NCBI RefSeq assembly: GCF_902833085.1
Contig: NZ_CADFEB010000002.1
Span: 62,001 to 126,000 of the forward strand
Direction: 5' to 3'
Source of the DNA: Burkholderia ubonensis
Lineage (GTDB): Bacteria; Pseudomonadota; Gammaproteobacteria; Burkholderiales; Burkholderiaceae
DNA: 64,000 nucleotides
How positions within the stretch are numbered: the stretch's first letter is position 1; every line of letters begins with the position of its first letter. The notes beneath the pieces were generated by a model. The model was not told where the DNA came from, did not search any database, and worked only from the letters and a program-made list of their open reading frames with translations. Shown in pieces: positions 46,999 to 57,534 of the stretch. Made by a program: the position numbers and the translations under genes.

Positions 46999-47691
46999 CT
47001 ACACGGCGATCAACTCCCGCACGCCATGGCTTTCCATGTCCCGCGCATCGCCGCCCGCGACGATCTCGCCGCGGCTCATCACCCAGTAATGGTCGGCGAT
47101 CGAGCGCGCGAAGTCGTAGTACTGCTCGACGAGCAGCACCGTCATCTTCGTTTCGTCGACGAGCTGCCGCAGCGTGCGGCCGATGTCCTGGATGATCGAC
47201 GGCTGGATTCCTTCGGTCGGCTCGTCGAGGATCAGCAACTGCGGTTCGCTCATCAGCGCGCGGCCGATCGCGAGCTGCTGCTGCTGGCCGCCCGACAGGT
47301 CGCCGCCGCGCCGCGCGCGCATGTCCTTCAGCACCGGAAAGAGATCGTAGATGCGGTCCGGCACTTTCGACGGCGCGCGCCGGCTTGCCGCGCCGACGAG
47401 CAGGTTTTCCTCGACGGTGAGCCGCGGAAAGATGTCGCGGCCCTGCGGCACGTAGGCCAGCCCGGCCGCGACGCGCGCATACGGCGGCAGCGCGCCGAGC
47501 GGCGCGCCGCGCCACGCCACCGTGCCGCTCTTCGCGGCGACGACGCCCATCAGGCAGCGCAGCAGCGTCGTCTTGCCGACGCCGTTGCGGCCGAGCAGCA
47601 CCGTCAGCTTGCCGTCGTCGGCGGAAAGCGTCACGTTGCGCAGGATATGGCTGCCGCCGTAATACTGGTTCAGCGAGTCGATCTTCAGCAT
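46999..47691 (-). CDS. urtE: Urea ABC transporter ATPase UrtE
   Basis: A 230-residue ABC ATPase of the branched-chain-amino-acid (LivF) type. Walker A GRNGVGKTTLL, signature LSGGQQQQLAIGRAL and Walker B LLILDEPTEGI are intact. Last gene of urtABCDE; the position directly before ureD supports urea as substrate. Confidence 0.95.
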   Translation of the reverse strand: MLKIDSLNQYYGGSHILRNVTLSADDGKLTVLLGRNGVGKTTLLRCLMGVVAAKSGTVAWRGAPLGALPPYARVAAGLAYVPQGRDIFPRLTVEENLLVGAASRRAPSKVPDRIYDLFPVLKDMRARRGGDLSGGQQQQLAIGRALMSEPQLLILDEPTEGIQPSIIQDIGRTLRQLVDETKMTVLLVEQYYDFARSIADHYWVMSRGEIVAGGDARDMESHGVRELIAV

Positions 47692-47695
47692 CGCG

Positions 47696-48553
47696 TCATC
47701 GTCCCAGATAAGACTCGATCACCGCGTCGTCGCGCTTGACCTGATCGAGCGTGCCGTGCGCGAGCACCGCGCCTTCGGCCATCACCGTCACGCGCCCCGC
47801 GTCACCCGCGAGCGCCGCGACGAATTCCATGTCGTGCTCGACGACCATCATCGAGCAGGTGCCGCGCAGCGTGTTCAGCAGGTCCGCGAGCTCCATCGTC
47901 TCGTGATCGGTCATGCCCGCCGCGGGCTCGTCGAGCAGCAGCAGCGCGGGGCGCTGCATCAGCAGCATGCCGATCTCGAGCCGCTGCTTCTGCCCGTGCG
48001 ACAGCTCGCCGGCCGCGCGGAACGCGTGCGCTTCGAGACCGATCAGCGCGAGCGTTTCCTCGATCTTCGCCTGCGCGGCCTTGTCGAGCCGCGCGCGCAG
48101 CGACGCGAGCCAGCCCTTGTCGGTCTGCATCGCGAGCTCGAGGTTTTCCCATACCGGGTGCTGCTCGAACACGGTCGGCTTCTGGAACTTGCGGCCGATG
48201 CCCGCGCGCGCGATTTCCGGCTCGCTCATCCGCGCGAGGTCGAGCGTCTGGCCGAGAAACACCTTGCCCGCATCGGGACGCGTCTTGCCGGTGATCACGT
48301 CCATCATCGTCGTCTTGCCCGCGCCGTTCGGGCCGATCACGCAGCGCAGCTCGCCCGCGTCGATCGACAGCGACAGTTTCTTCAGCGCACGGAAGCCGTC
48401 GAAGCTCACTTCGATATCCTCAAGATAAAGGATCGTGCCGTGCGACGTATCGATGCCGGGCGTCACGACGCGCGCCATCGACGCCGTGCCGCTGACCGCG
48501 AGCAGCTCGTCCTCGCTCGGCGGCGCGAACTGGTAGAGGGCGGTTCCGTTCAT
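47696..48553 (-). CDS. urtD: Urea ABC transporter ATPase UrtD
   Basis: A 285-residue LivG-type ATPase: Walker A GPNGAGKTTMMDV, signature LSHGQKQRLEIGMLL, Walker B LLLLDEPAAGM. It carries about 45 residues before the ABC domain that are longer than usual. ATG 48553 overlaps the urtC end by 4 bases, and 4 bases separate its stop from urtE. Confidence 0.95.
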   Translation of the reverse strand: MNGTALYQFAPPSEDELLAVSGTASMARVVTPGIDTSHGTILYLEDIEVSFDGFRALKKLSLSIDAGELRCVIGPNGAGKTTMMDVITGKTRPDAGKVFLGQTLDLARMSEPEIARAGIGRKFQKPTVFEQHPVWENLELAMQTDKGWLASLRARLDKAAQAKIEETLALIGLEAHAFRAAGELSHGQKQRLEIGMLLMQRPALLLLDEPAAGMTDHETMELADLLNTLRGTCSMMVVEHDMEFVAALAGDAGRVTVMAEGAVLAHGTLDQVKRDDAVIESYLGR

Positions 48554-49734
48554 GCGCGTTTCCCCTTCGCGATTGCGGCTTCGACGAGACCCATGATCCC
48601 GCGCGGCAGCAGCAGCGGCACGAGCACGAAGATCAGGCCGAGGAAGAACAGCCAGTATTCGGCGAAATACGCGGTGAAAAAGCTCTTTGCGCCGTTCACC
48701 GCGAACGCGCCGACGATCGGCCCGATCAGCGTGCCGCGTCCGCCGACGGCAACCCAGATCGCCATCTCGATCGAATTGCCGGGCGACATCTCGCCGGGAT
48801 TGATGATGCCGACCTGCGGCACGTACAACGCGCCGGCGATGCCGCACAGCGCGGCCGACGCGGTCCACACGAACAGCTTGTACGCGAGCGGGCTGTAGCC
48901 GAGGAACATCAGCCGCGTCTCGCCGTCACGCACCGCGGTCACGACGCGGCCGAGCTTGCTCGTGACGATCGCGCGCGCGGCGACGAACGCGAGCACGAGC
49001 GTCGCGAACGTCAGCAGGAACAGCACGGTGCGCGTGCCGGGCGACGTGATCGGGAAACCGGCGATGCGCTTGAAATCGGTGAAGCCGTTGTTGCCGCCGA
49101 AGCCGGTCTCGTTGCGATAGAACAGCAGCATCGCGGCGAACGTCAGCGCCTGCGTGATGATCGACAGGTACACGCCCTTCACGCGCGAGCGGAACGTGAA
49201 GAAGCCGAACACCCATGCGAGCACCGCGGGCACGAGCACGACCAGCAGCAGCGCGACCGCGAGATGCTGCGTGCCGCTCCAGTACCACGGCAACTGGTGC
49301 CAGTCGAGAAACACCATGAAGTCGGGCAGGTCGCTGCCGTACTTGCCGTCGCGGCCGATCTCGCGCATCAGGTACATGCCGATCGCATAGCCGCCGAGCG
49401 CGAAGAACAGGCCGTGGCCGAGACTCAGGATGCCGCAGTAGCCCCACACGAGATCGAGCGCGAGCGCGGCGATCGCGTAGCACATCAGCTTGCCGGCGAG
49501 CGTCATCGCATACGCGGACAGGTGGAACGCGCTCGCCTCGGGCGCGACGAGCGCGGCGAGCGGCACGCCGACGCCGATCGCGATGCACAGCACGACGAGC
49601 GCGAGCCATGCGCGGCGCGACAGCAGCGCGGGGCGGGGCGGCAGGCCGAGCGCGAAGCCGGCCTGCGCGCGCGCGGCGGCGGGCGGCGTGGCCGCGGCGG
49701 ACGCGTTCGGCAACGAATCGGTCAATGCGGTCAT
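48550..49734 (-). CDS. urtC: Urea ABC transporter permease UrtC
   Basis: A 394-residue polytopic permease of the LivM type with about ten hydrophobic helices. DLVWGYCGILSLGHGLFFALGG-like sequence near residue 95 and AVRDGETRLMFLGYSPLAYKL near residue 275 (the cytoplasmic loop that meets the ATPase) are typical. One base separates it from urtB. Confidence 0.95.
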   Translation of the reverse strand: MTALTDSLPNASAAATPPAAARAQAGFALGLPPRPALLSRRAWLALVVLCIAIGVGVPLAALVAPEASAFHLSAYAMTLAGKLMCYAIAALALDLVWGYCGILSLGHGLFFALGGYAIGMYLMREIGRDGKYGSDLPDFMVFLDWHQLPWYWSGTQHLAVALLLVVLVPAVLAWVFGFFTFRSRVKGVYLSIITQALTFAAMLLFYRNETGFGGNNGFTDFKRIAGFPITSPGTRTVLFLLTFATLVLAFVAARAIVTSKLGRVVTAVRDGETRLMFLGYSPLAYKLFVWTASAALCGIAGALYVPQVGIINPGEMSPGNSIEMAIWVAVGGRGTLIGPIVGAFAVNGAKSFFTAYFAEYWLFFLGLIFVLVPLLLPRGIMGLVEAAIAKGKRA

Positions 49735-49735
49735 G

Positions 49736-51355
49736 TCAGGCCTCCGCGCTGCGTCCCTTCAGGGCGAACATGCCCTGCGGACGCTTCTGGATGAACAGCA
49801 CGATCATCACGAGCACCGCGATCTTCGCGAGCACCGCGCCCCAGAACGGCTCGATCGCCTTGCTGACGAGGCCGAGCCCGAAGCCGCCGAGCACGGTGCC
49901 GGCGATCTGCCCGACGCCGCCCAGCACGACGGCCATGAACGAATCGATGATGTAGTTCTGGCCGAGATCCGGGCCGACGTTGCCGATCTGGGACAGCGCG
50001 CAGCCGCCGAGGCCCGCGATGCCCGCGCCGAACGCGAACGCATACGCGTCGACGCGCGCGGTCTTCACGCCGACGCACGCGGCCATCCGGCGGTTCTGCG
50101 TGACCGCGCGCACGAACAGGCCGAGCCGCGTCTTCGTCAGCACGGCCCACGCGATGAAGACCACCGCGAGCGCGAACGCGAGGATCACGAGCCGGTTGTA
50201 CGGCAGGATCAGGTTCTGCATCACGGTCACGCCGCCGCTCATCCACGACGGGTTCACGACCTGCACGTTCTGCGCGCCGAACAGCATCCGCATCGCCTGG
50301 ATCAGGATCAGGCTCACGCCGAAGGTCGCGAGCAGCGTCTCGAGCGGGCGGCCGTACAGGTGCCGCAGCACGAGCCGCTCCAGCACGATGCCGACCAGCG
50401 CGGCCGCGGCGAACGACGCGGGCACCGCGACGAGCGGATACCAGTCGAACGCGGCCGGCGCGAAGCGCTGCACCAGCGTCTGCACGACGTAGGTCGCATA
50501 CGCGCCGATCATCAGGAATTCGCCGTGCGCCATGTTGATCACGCCGATCAGGCCGTAGGTGATCGCGAGGCCGAGCGCCGCGAGCAGCAGCACGCTGCCG
50601 AGCGACAGGCCCGCGAACAAGGTGCCGGCGATCTCGCCGCGGCGCTGCAATGCGTGCAGCGCGTCGAGCCCTTGCTGCGCGGCGTCGCGCACGCGCGCGT
50701 CGGGTTCCGCGAAGCTGCCGTCGGCGTTCTTCGCGACGAGCGGGCGCAACTGCTCGATCATGTCGAGATCGCGGCGCGCGGCGACGAGCCGCACCGCGTC
50801 GAGACGCTTCGCCGGATCGGCGTCGTGCAGCGCGGCGATCGCCCACAGCGCGTCGAGACGGCGCTTCAGCGACGGGTCGGTCTCGTTCGCGCGGGCGCGG
50901 TCGATCATCGGCTTCAGCGCGGGATCGGGCGACTTCAGCAGCGCGTCGATCGCGTCGCGCCGCGCCGCGACGTCCGGCGACGCAAGCGCGCGGCCCGACA
51001 GCGCGGCGGCGATCTTCGTGCGCAGCAGGTTGTTGAGCATCACCGGCTGCGCGTCGCCGGGCTGCGCGGCGGCTTGCGTCAGCGCGTCGTGCGCGGCGTC
51101 GCCGGTCTGGATCAGGATGCGGCCGTCGCCGGTCGCGAGCGCGTCGCCGGACGACAGCGCATCGAGCAGCGTCACGGCGTGCGGATCGGGATCGGCGGCG
51201 AGCCGTTCGATCGCGGAAGCCTTCGCGTCGAAGTCGTCGCCGGCGAGCGCGGCGGTGTCGGCGGCCGTCAGCGCGAAAGCCGTGCGCGGCGCGACGCCGG
51301 CGAGGGCGGTACACGCAACGAGCGCGACGGCGGCGCGGCGGAGGAGTGTAGGCAT
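49736..51355 (-). CDS. urtB: Urea ABC transporter permease UrtB with long N-terminal periplasmic region
   Basis: A 539-residue protein. A signal-peptide-like start (ALVACTALAGVAPRTAFA) is followed by about 210 residues of soluble helical sequence, then the LivH-type permease from about residue 240 (GLSLGSVLLLAALGLAITYG; GVINMAHGEFLMIGAYATYV). The extended N-terminus is characteristic of proteobacterial UrtB. The 165-base gap to urtA contains no gene. Confidence 0.93.
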   Translation of the reverse strand: MPTLLRRAAVALVACTALAGVAPRTAFALTAADTAALAGDDFDAKASAIERLAADPDPHAVTLLDALSSGDALATGDGRILIQTGDAAHDALTQAAAQPGDAQPVMLNNLLRTKIAAALSGRALASPDVAARRDAIDALLKSPDPALKPMIDRARANETDPSLKRRLDALWAIAALHDADPAKRLDAVRLVAARRDLDMIEQLRPLVAKNADGSFAEPDARVRDAAQQGLDALHALQRRGEIAGTLFAGLSLGSVLLLAALGLAITYGLIGVINMAHGEFLMIGAYATYVVQTLVQRFAPAAFDWYPLVAVPASFAAAALVGIVLERLVLRHLYGRPLETLLATFGVSLILIQAMRMLFGAQNVQVVNPSWMSGGVTVMQNLILPYNRLVILAFALAVVFIAWAVLTKTRLGLFVRAVTQNRRMAACVGVKTARVDAYAFAFGAGIAGLGGCALSQIGNVGPDLGQNYIIDSFMAVVLGGVGQIAGTVLGGFGLGLVSKAIEPFWGAVLAKIAVLVMIVLFIQKRPQGMFALKGRSAEA

Positions 51356-51520
51356 CGGGAAGTCCTGGCAGACTGGGGAAGAGGTCTCGTGCGGCGATGC
51401 CGGGGCGTCGGCGGGCGCGGTGACGGTTCGCGATTGCGCTCCCGGCCGAAACCGGCGTGCTGCAACGACGAACCGCCGCGACCGGGAGCGCCACGCGTTC
51501 GCGCGGCGCCCCGTGCCGCA

Positions 51521-52828
51521 TCAGGCCAGCGCCGCGCGCTGCCGGCGCAGGAACGCCGGGATCGAGCTGACGACGTCCGGCTTGCCCTGGTTGCCCGCGA
51601 TGAACGGGCTCCACGGCTGCGCGCGAATCGCGGTCTTGGTCTTCCACACGACGTTGAACTGCCCGTCGCCGCGGATCTCGCCGATCATCACCGGCTTGTG
51701 CAGGTGATGGTTGCCGTCCATCGTCAGCGTGAAGCCGGACGGCCCGGCGACGCTCTGGCCGATCATCGCGACGCGCACCTTGTCGACGTCGGTGCTCTTC
51801 GCCTTCTCGACCGCCTGCTTCCACATGTGGATGCCGACGAAGGTCGCTTCCATCGGGTCGTTGGTCACGCGCTTCGCGCCGCCGGGCAGGTTGTTCGCCT
51901 TCACCCACGCGGCGAACTGGTCCTTGAACTTCGTGTTCGACGGGTTCTTCACCGACATGAAGTAGTTCCACGCGGCGAGATGCCCGACGAGCGGCTTCGT
52001 GTCGATCCCGCGCAGCTCTTCCTCGCCGACCGAGAACGCGACGACCGGCACGTCGGTCGCCTTGATCCCCTGGTTGCCGAGCTCCTTGTAGAACGGCACG
52101 TTCGAGTCGCCGTTGATCGTCGAGATCACGGTCGTCTTGCCGCCTTGCGAGAAGTTCTTGATGTTCGCGACGATGGTCTGGTAATCGCTGTGGCCGAACG
52201 GCGTGTAGACCTCCTGAATGTCGGCCTCCTTCACGCCCTTCGATTTGAGGAACGCACGCAGGATCTTGTTGGTCGTGCGCGGATACACGTAGTCGGTGCC
52301 GAGCAGGAAGAAGCGCTTCGCGCCGCCGCCTTCGGCGCTCATCAGGTACTCGACCGCGGGAATCGCCTGCTGGTTCGGCGCGGCGCCCGTGTAGAACACG
52401 TTGCGCGACATTTCCTCGCCCTCGTACTGCACCGGATAGTAGAGCAGGCCGTTCAGCTCCTCGAACACGGGCAGCACCGACTTGCGCGACACCGAGGTCC
52501 AGCAGCCGAACACGCACGCGACCTTGTCCTGCGTGAGCAGCTGGCGCGCCTTCTCCGCGAACAGCGGCCAGTTCGACGCGGGATCGACGACGACCGGCTC
52601 GAGCTTGCGGCCCAGCACGCCGCCGCTCTTGTTGATGTCGGCGATCGTCATCAGCGCGGTGTCCTTCAGCGACGTCTCGGAGATCGCCATCGTGCCGGAC
52701 AGCGAATGCAGGATGCCGACCTTGATCGGGCCGCTGCCCGCATCGGCCGCGCGGGCGAACGGGCTCTTGCCCGCGAGCGCGAGCGCGCCGGCCATCGATC
52801 CGAACTTCAACAGACTGCGACGTTTCAT
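51521..52828 (-). CDS. urtA: Urea ABC transporter substrate-binding protein UrtA
   Basis: A 435-residue periplasmic binding protein. The N-terminus KRRSLLKFGSMAGALALAG is a twin-arginine (Tat) signal, unusual for most ABC binding proteins but normal for UrtA. IKVGILHSLSGTMAISE opens the mature domain and VYTPFGHSDYQTIVANIK follows. First gene of the urt-ure block, with a sigma54-type promoter about 60 bases upstream. Confidence 0.95.
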   Translation of the reverse strand: MKRRSLLKFGSMAGALALAGKSPFARAADAGSGPIKVGILHSLSGTMAISETSLKDTALMTIADINKSGGVLGRKLEPVVVDPASNWPLFAEKARQLLTQDKVACVFGCWTSVSRKSVLPVFEELNGLLYYPVQYEGEEMSRNVFYTGAAPNQQAIPAVEYLMSAEGGGAKRFFLLGTDYVYPRTTNKILRAFLKSKGVKEADIQEVYTPFGHSDYQTIVANIKNFSQGGKTTVISTINGDSNVPFYKELGNQGIKATDVPVVAFSVGEEELRGIDTKPLVGHLAAWNYFMSVKNPSNTKFKDQFAAWVKANNLPGGAKRVTNDPMEATFVGIHMWKQAVEKAKSTDVDKVRVAMIGQSVAGPSGFTLTMDGNHHLHKPVMIGEIRGDGQFNVVWKTKTAIRAQPWSPFIAGNQGKPDVVSSIPAFLRRQRAALA

Positions 52829-53144
52829 CGAGTTCCCCTTGACGTGTTGGATGTGCGTGCGCCGCTGCGGCGCCGACCATCGGTATTACGCAAGGCATGT
52901 GCCAGCCACGCGCATGCACGGCGGCCGTGCGCCGCGCGGGCGGCGGCGCGGTGCGCGTGACGCGTCGTGTGGCACGAATGGCTCGTCGCGGTGCAGGCGC
53001 GCGGGCGCAAATGGTGCACGGTTGTGCTTCACCGTTGCGGTGCTTACACTCGGGTTTCGCATTGCTTCGCATCATGTCTTCGCACCACGCCGGCGCACCC
53101 TGCCACCGCGCAGCCGCGCCGAACGATTCCACCGAGGAGCCGCC
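52829..53144. other. Divergent regulatory region between urtA and the aminotransferase gene
   Basis: About 316 bases without a gene. It contains the sigma54 promoter for urtA. A GCAC-GGTT-GTGC dyad at 53016-53027 loosely resembles an NtrC half-site pair, in the right place for an enhancer (about 120 bases upstream), but it does not match the full consensus. Confidence 0.5.
52890..52904 (-). promoter_or_regulatory. Sigma54 (RpoN) promoter of urtA
   Basis: Read on the minus strand the site is TGGCAC-ATGCC-TTGC, an exact match to the -24/-12 consensus TGGCAC-N5-TTGC. It lies about 62 bases upstream of the urtA start, giving a leader of roughly 50 bases. Sigma54 with NtrC is the usual control of urea uptake, so nitrogen limitation is the likely inducer. 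Confidence 0.8.
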
Positions 53145-54473
<1,329 letters not shown>

Positions 54474-54486
54474 GGCGGAAAGAGAA

Positions 54487-54509
54487 ACGGGCGCGCAGCG
54501 CGCGCCCGT
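54487..54509. terminator. GC hairpin between convergent genes
   Basis: ACGGGCGCGC and GCGCGCCCGT form a 10-base perfect stem around an AGC loop, 14 bases after the aminotransferase stop. No T run follows. It may act for both convergent transcripts. Confidence 0.5.
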
Positions 54510-54556
54510 CGGGCAATTCGTGCGGCCGGCGAGGTGCGGCCGGCCGGTCAGTCAGG

Positions 54557-54880
54557 TCAGTACCGCGGCACGGCCGGATCGACGTCGCGCGACCACGCGT
54601 CGATCCCGCCCTGCAGGTTGTAGAGCTTCGTGAAGCCGCGCGATTCGAGGAACATCGCGACCTGCGCGCTGCGCATCCCGTGATGGCACACGCAGACGAT
54701 CTCGGCTTCGTCGTCCAGCTCCTCGCTGCGCGCGGGAATCTGCTGCATCGGGATCGACACGCTGCCCGCGATCTGCGCGGTGGCGATTTCCCACGGCTCG
54801 CGCACGTCGAGCACGACGGGCGCGGGGCGGGTCTTGTCGGCGAGCCAGTCCGCGAGCATCGCGGGCGTCAGGATCTGCAT
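54557..54880 (-). CDS. Rhodanese-like sulfurtransferase domain protein
   Basis: A 107-residue single rhodanese domain. VVLDVREPWEIATAQIAGS is the conserved N-terminal motif and VCVCHHGMRSAQVAMFL the active-site loop with catalytic Cys. It probably carries sulfane sulfur; GlpE-like size. Eight bases separate it from the methyltransferase gene upstream, so they are likely cotranscribed. Confidence 0.93.
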   Translation of the reverse strand: MQILTPAMLADWLADKTRPAPVVLDVREPWEIATAQIAGSVSIPMQQIPARSEELDDEAEIVCVCHHGMRSAQVAMFLESRGFTKLYNLQGGIDAWSRDVDPAVPRY

Positions 54881-54888
54881 GGCGGCGC

Positions 54889-55542
54889 TCAGAACTTGAA
54901 GCGCGACGGCTCGATCGCGTTGACGAGGTGGTCGACGTAGGTCTCGAACACGTCGGCGACGCGGTATTGCTTGTCGTCGATGCGCGTGATGACCTGCGCT
55001 TTCATCACCGGACGGCCGCCGACGAACGCCGACAGGCGGCCGCCGGTCTTGAGCTGCTCGAGCATCTCCTGCGGTACGACGGGCAGGCCGCCCGCGACGC
55101 AGATCACGTCGTACGGCGCCTTCGCCGGCCAGCCGCGCGAGCCGTCGCCGAGCACGACTTCGGCGTTCGTCACGCCGTTGTTGCGCAGGTTGTCCTCCGC
55201 GAGCTTCGCGATCGCCGGATCGATGTCGACGGCCGTCACGTGCTGCGCGCGCGCCGCGAACAGCGCGGCCAGGTAACCCGAGCCCGCGCCGATCAGCAGC
55301 ACGTTCTCGTGCTTCTTCACCGCGAGCTCCTGCAGCACGCGCGCCTCGACGCGCGGGAACAGCATCTTGTGACCGCCCGGCAGCGGCAGCTCGAGATCGG
55401 CGAACGCCAGGTCGCGGTATGCGGCCGGGACGAAATTCTCACGCTTGACGATCGACAGCAGGCCCAGAACTTCCAGATCCAGGACGTCCCATGGACGGAT
55501 CTGCTGCTCGATCATGTTGAAACGCGCTTGTTCGATATTCAT
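54889..55542 (-). CDS. Protein-L-isoaspartate O-methyltransferase family protein
   Basis: A 217-residue SAM-dependent methyltransferase of the PCMT family. MIEQQIRPWDVLD near the N-terminus, ELPLPGGHKMLFPRVEARV, the SAM loop VLLIGAGSGYLAAL and AVDIDPAIAKLAEDNL are seen. True repair enzymes have a Thr/Ser-rich substrate loop near residue 60; here that part differs, so the substrate could be another one. In-frame ATG 55551 adds 3 residues. Confidence 0.88.
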   Translation of the reverse strand: MNIEQARFNMIEQQIRPWDVLDLEVLGLLSIVKRENFVPAAYRDLAFADLELPLPGGHKMLFPRVEARVLQELAVKKHENVLLIGAGSGYLAALFAARAQHVTAVDIDPAIAKLAEDNLRNNGVTNAEVVLGDGSRGWPAKAPYDVICVAGGLPVVPQEMLEQLKTGGRLSAFVGGRPVMKAQVITRIDDKQYRVADVFETYVDHLVNAIEPSRFKF

Positions 55543-55643
55543 GGTGGTCATGCAGCCTGGTCGGCCGTCAGCGGAGATAGAAAAACTTTCGAATTGTACC
55601 AAACGGGACGGGCAGCCAGCCTTCAGAAGCCCTGCAATGCAGC

Positions 55644-55901
55644 TTATCGCTTGCTGTTCTTGATCTGTTCCTCGAACGCGAGGTCGAGCTTGCTGGCCTT
55701 GCGCGGTTTTTTGGGGCCAAGGTCGTCGACGAACTTGACGAACTCGTCGAGCGGCAGCGGCTCGCAGCGCTTTTCGGCGGCGCCGCTCGAGCGGTCGACG
55801 AGATAGAACAGGCCGCCCGGCATCGCGACCGCCGCGAGTTGCGGGTTGCCGGAGCGGGTTTTCAGGCGTTCGACCGCGTGGGTCGCCTTGGTGGTGCGCA
55901 T
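55644..55901 (-). CDS. Small conserved protein of unknown function
   Basis: An 85-residue basic protein starting MRTTKATHAVERLKTRSGN, with a middle GGLFYLVDRSSGAAEKR and a Lys-rich end (KKPRKASKLDLAFEEQIKNSKR). No membrane segment. It resembles small conserved Burkholderia hypotheticals, but no function can be named. Start at ATG 55901; the frame extends to 55946 without support. Confidence 0.7.
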   Translation of the reverse strand: MRTTKATHAVERLKTRSGNPQLAAVAMPGGLFYLVDRSSGAAEKRCEPLPLDEFVKFVDDLGPKKPRKASKLDLAFEEQIKNSKR

Positions 55902-55946
55902 GGTGCGGGTTCTGCTGCGGACATGAGGCCCACACTTTATCAACAA

Positions 55947-55968
55947 CCGGCCGCGCGTGCGCGGCCGG
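55947..55968 (-). terminator. Hairpin downstream of hemN
   Basis: CCGGCCGCG and CGCGGCCGG form a 9-base stem with a 4-base loop directly after the hemN stop; on the minus strand it is followed by TTGTTGATAAA, weakly T-rich. Likely the hemN terminator. Confidence 0.6.
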
Positions 55969-55976
55969 CGCCCCGC

Positions 55977-57377
55977 TCAGACCGTGCGCGAGTAGCGCTG
56001 CTGCGGCGTGTGGGCGAGATAGGCGTCGAACGCCATCGCGATGTTGCGCACGACCATCCGGCCGGCCGGATGGATCGTCAGGCGGTCGCCGGCGATGCTC
56101 AGCAGAGCGTCGCGCTCGAATTCGCGCAGCGCGTCCAGCTCGCGCGCGAAATGGTCCGCGAAGCGGATGCCGTGCGCGGCCTCGACGTGCGAGAACGGCA
56201 GTTCGAGGTTGCACATCAGCTGCGTGATCACGTCGCGGCGCAGCCGGTCGTCCGCGGTGAGCCGCACGCCGCGCGCGATGGGCAGCCGGCCCGCGTCGAG
56301 CGCCGCCCCGTACGCGGGCAGATCCTTCGCGTTCTGCGCGTAGACGTCGCCGACCTTGCCGATCGACGACACGCCGATGCCGATCAGGTCGGTGTCCGCG
56401 CGCGTGCTGTAGCCCTGGAAATTGCGCTGCAGCGTGCCGTTTTGCTGGGCCGTCACGAGCTCGTCGCCCGGACGCGCGAAGTGGTCCATGCCGATGTACA
56501 CGTAGCCCGCCGCAGTCAGCATCTCGATCGCGAGCCCGAGCAGCGCGACGCGCGTCGCGGGCGGCGGCAGCGCGGCGTCGTCGATCTGCCGCTGCATCTT
56601 GAACAGGTGCGGCATGTGCGCGTAGCCGAACACCGACAGCCGGTCCGGCGCGAGCTCGATGATCGTCTCGAGCGTGCGGCCGAAGCTCGCCACGGTCTGG
56701 TGCGGCAGCCCGTAGATCAGGTCCACGCTGACCGACTGGTAGCCGGTCGTGCGTGCGGCGCTCAGCAGGTCGGCCGTCATCGCGAGCGGCTGGATGCGGT
56801 TGATCGCCTGCTGCACCGCCGGATCGAAATCCTGCACGCCGAGGCTCAGCCGGTTGAAGCCGATCGTACGCAGGTGGACGAGCGTCGCCGGCGTGACCGT
56901 GCGCGGATCGATCTCGATCGAGAACTCGGCGTCGGCGTCCTGCGCCAGCGTGAAATGCTCGCGGGTCGCCGCCATCAGCTCGGCCGTCTCGTCGTCGGAC
57001 AGGAAGGTCGGCGTGCCGCCGCCCCAGTGCAGCTGCGTGACCGGGCGCGCCGGGTCGAACAGCGCGGCCTGCAGCGCCATCTCGCGCTTGAGCTGGTCGA
57101 GATACGGGCGCGCGCGGCGGCGGTTGCTGGTCGCGATCTTGTTGCAGCCGCAGTAGAAGCAGGCCGTGTTGCAGAACGGGATGTGGAAATAGAGCGACAG
57201 CTCGCTCGACGACGCGCCCGGGTCGCCGGCCGCACGCGCGTAGTCGGCCGGGTCGAAGTCGTCGCGGAACTGCAGCGCCGTCGGGTACGACGTGTAGCGC
57301 GGCCCGTTCGCGCCGTACTTCGCGAGCAAATCGGGACGGAACAAGGTGTCGGCTGAGCTCATCGCGGTCTCGCGCAT
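55977..57377 (-). CDS. hemN: Oxygen-independent coproporphyrinogen III oxidase (HemN)
   Basis: A 466-residue radical SAM enzyme. YFHIPFCNTACFYCGCNK near residue 65 holds the CX3CX2C cluster plus the extra Cys of HemN; HWGGGTPTFLSDDE and SVSVDLIYGLPHQTV follow. It makes protoporphyrinogen IX during anaerobic haem synthesis. In-frame ATG 57362 is an alternative start. No convincing FNR/ANR box (TTGAT-N4-ATCAA) was found upstream. Confidence 0.95.
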   Translation of the reverse strand: MRETAMSSADTLFRPDLLAKYGANGPRYTSYPTALQFRDDFDPADYARAAGDPGASSSELSLYFHIPFCNTACFYCGCNKIATSNRRRARPYLDQLKREMALQAALFDPARPVTQLHWGGGTPTFLSDDETAELMAATREHFTLAQDADAEFSIEIDPRTVTPATLVHLRTIGFNRLSLGVQDFDPAVQQAINRIQPLAMTADLLSAARTTGYQSVSVDLIYGLPHQTVASFGRTLETIIELAPDRLSVFGYAHMPHLFKMQRQIDDAALPPPATRVALLGLAIEMLTAAGYVYIGMDHFARPGDELVTAQQNGTLQRNFQGYSTRADTDLIGIGVSSIGKVGDVYAQNAKDLPAYGAALDAGRLPIARGVRLTADDRLRRDVITQLMCNLELPFSHVEAAHGIRFADHFARELDALREFERDALLSIAGDRLTIHPAGRMVVRNIAMAFDAYLAHTPQQRYSRTV

Positions 57378-57534
57378 TTAGATGCTTCGGAGTATATAAA
57401 CGCGCGATTCGTCCGCATTGTGTAATAACGTCGCAGCCGGGGATGGCACAATGCGGGGTGCGGCGGCCGGCCTCGAGGCGCGGCGCCGCGTCGTTGCCGT
57501 CGTTCCGTTCGAGAGAGCCGAGTTGTCCGTCGAA

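Noticed and set aside
49490..52960. Plus-strand open frame of 1156 codons
   Set aside because: It lies opposite urtA, urtB and part of urtC and is an Arg/His/Asp-rich antisense artefact of high GC; the minus-strand genes have clear motifs.
57378..57440. FNR/ANR box upstream of hemN
   Set aside because: No TTGAT-N4-ATCAA or close variant could be found.
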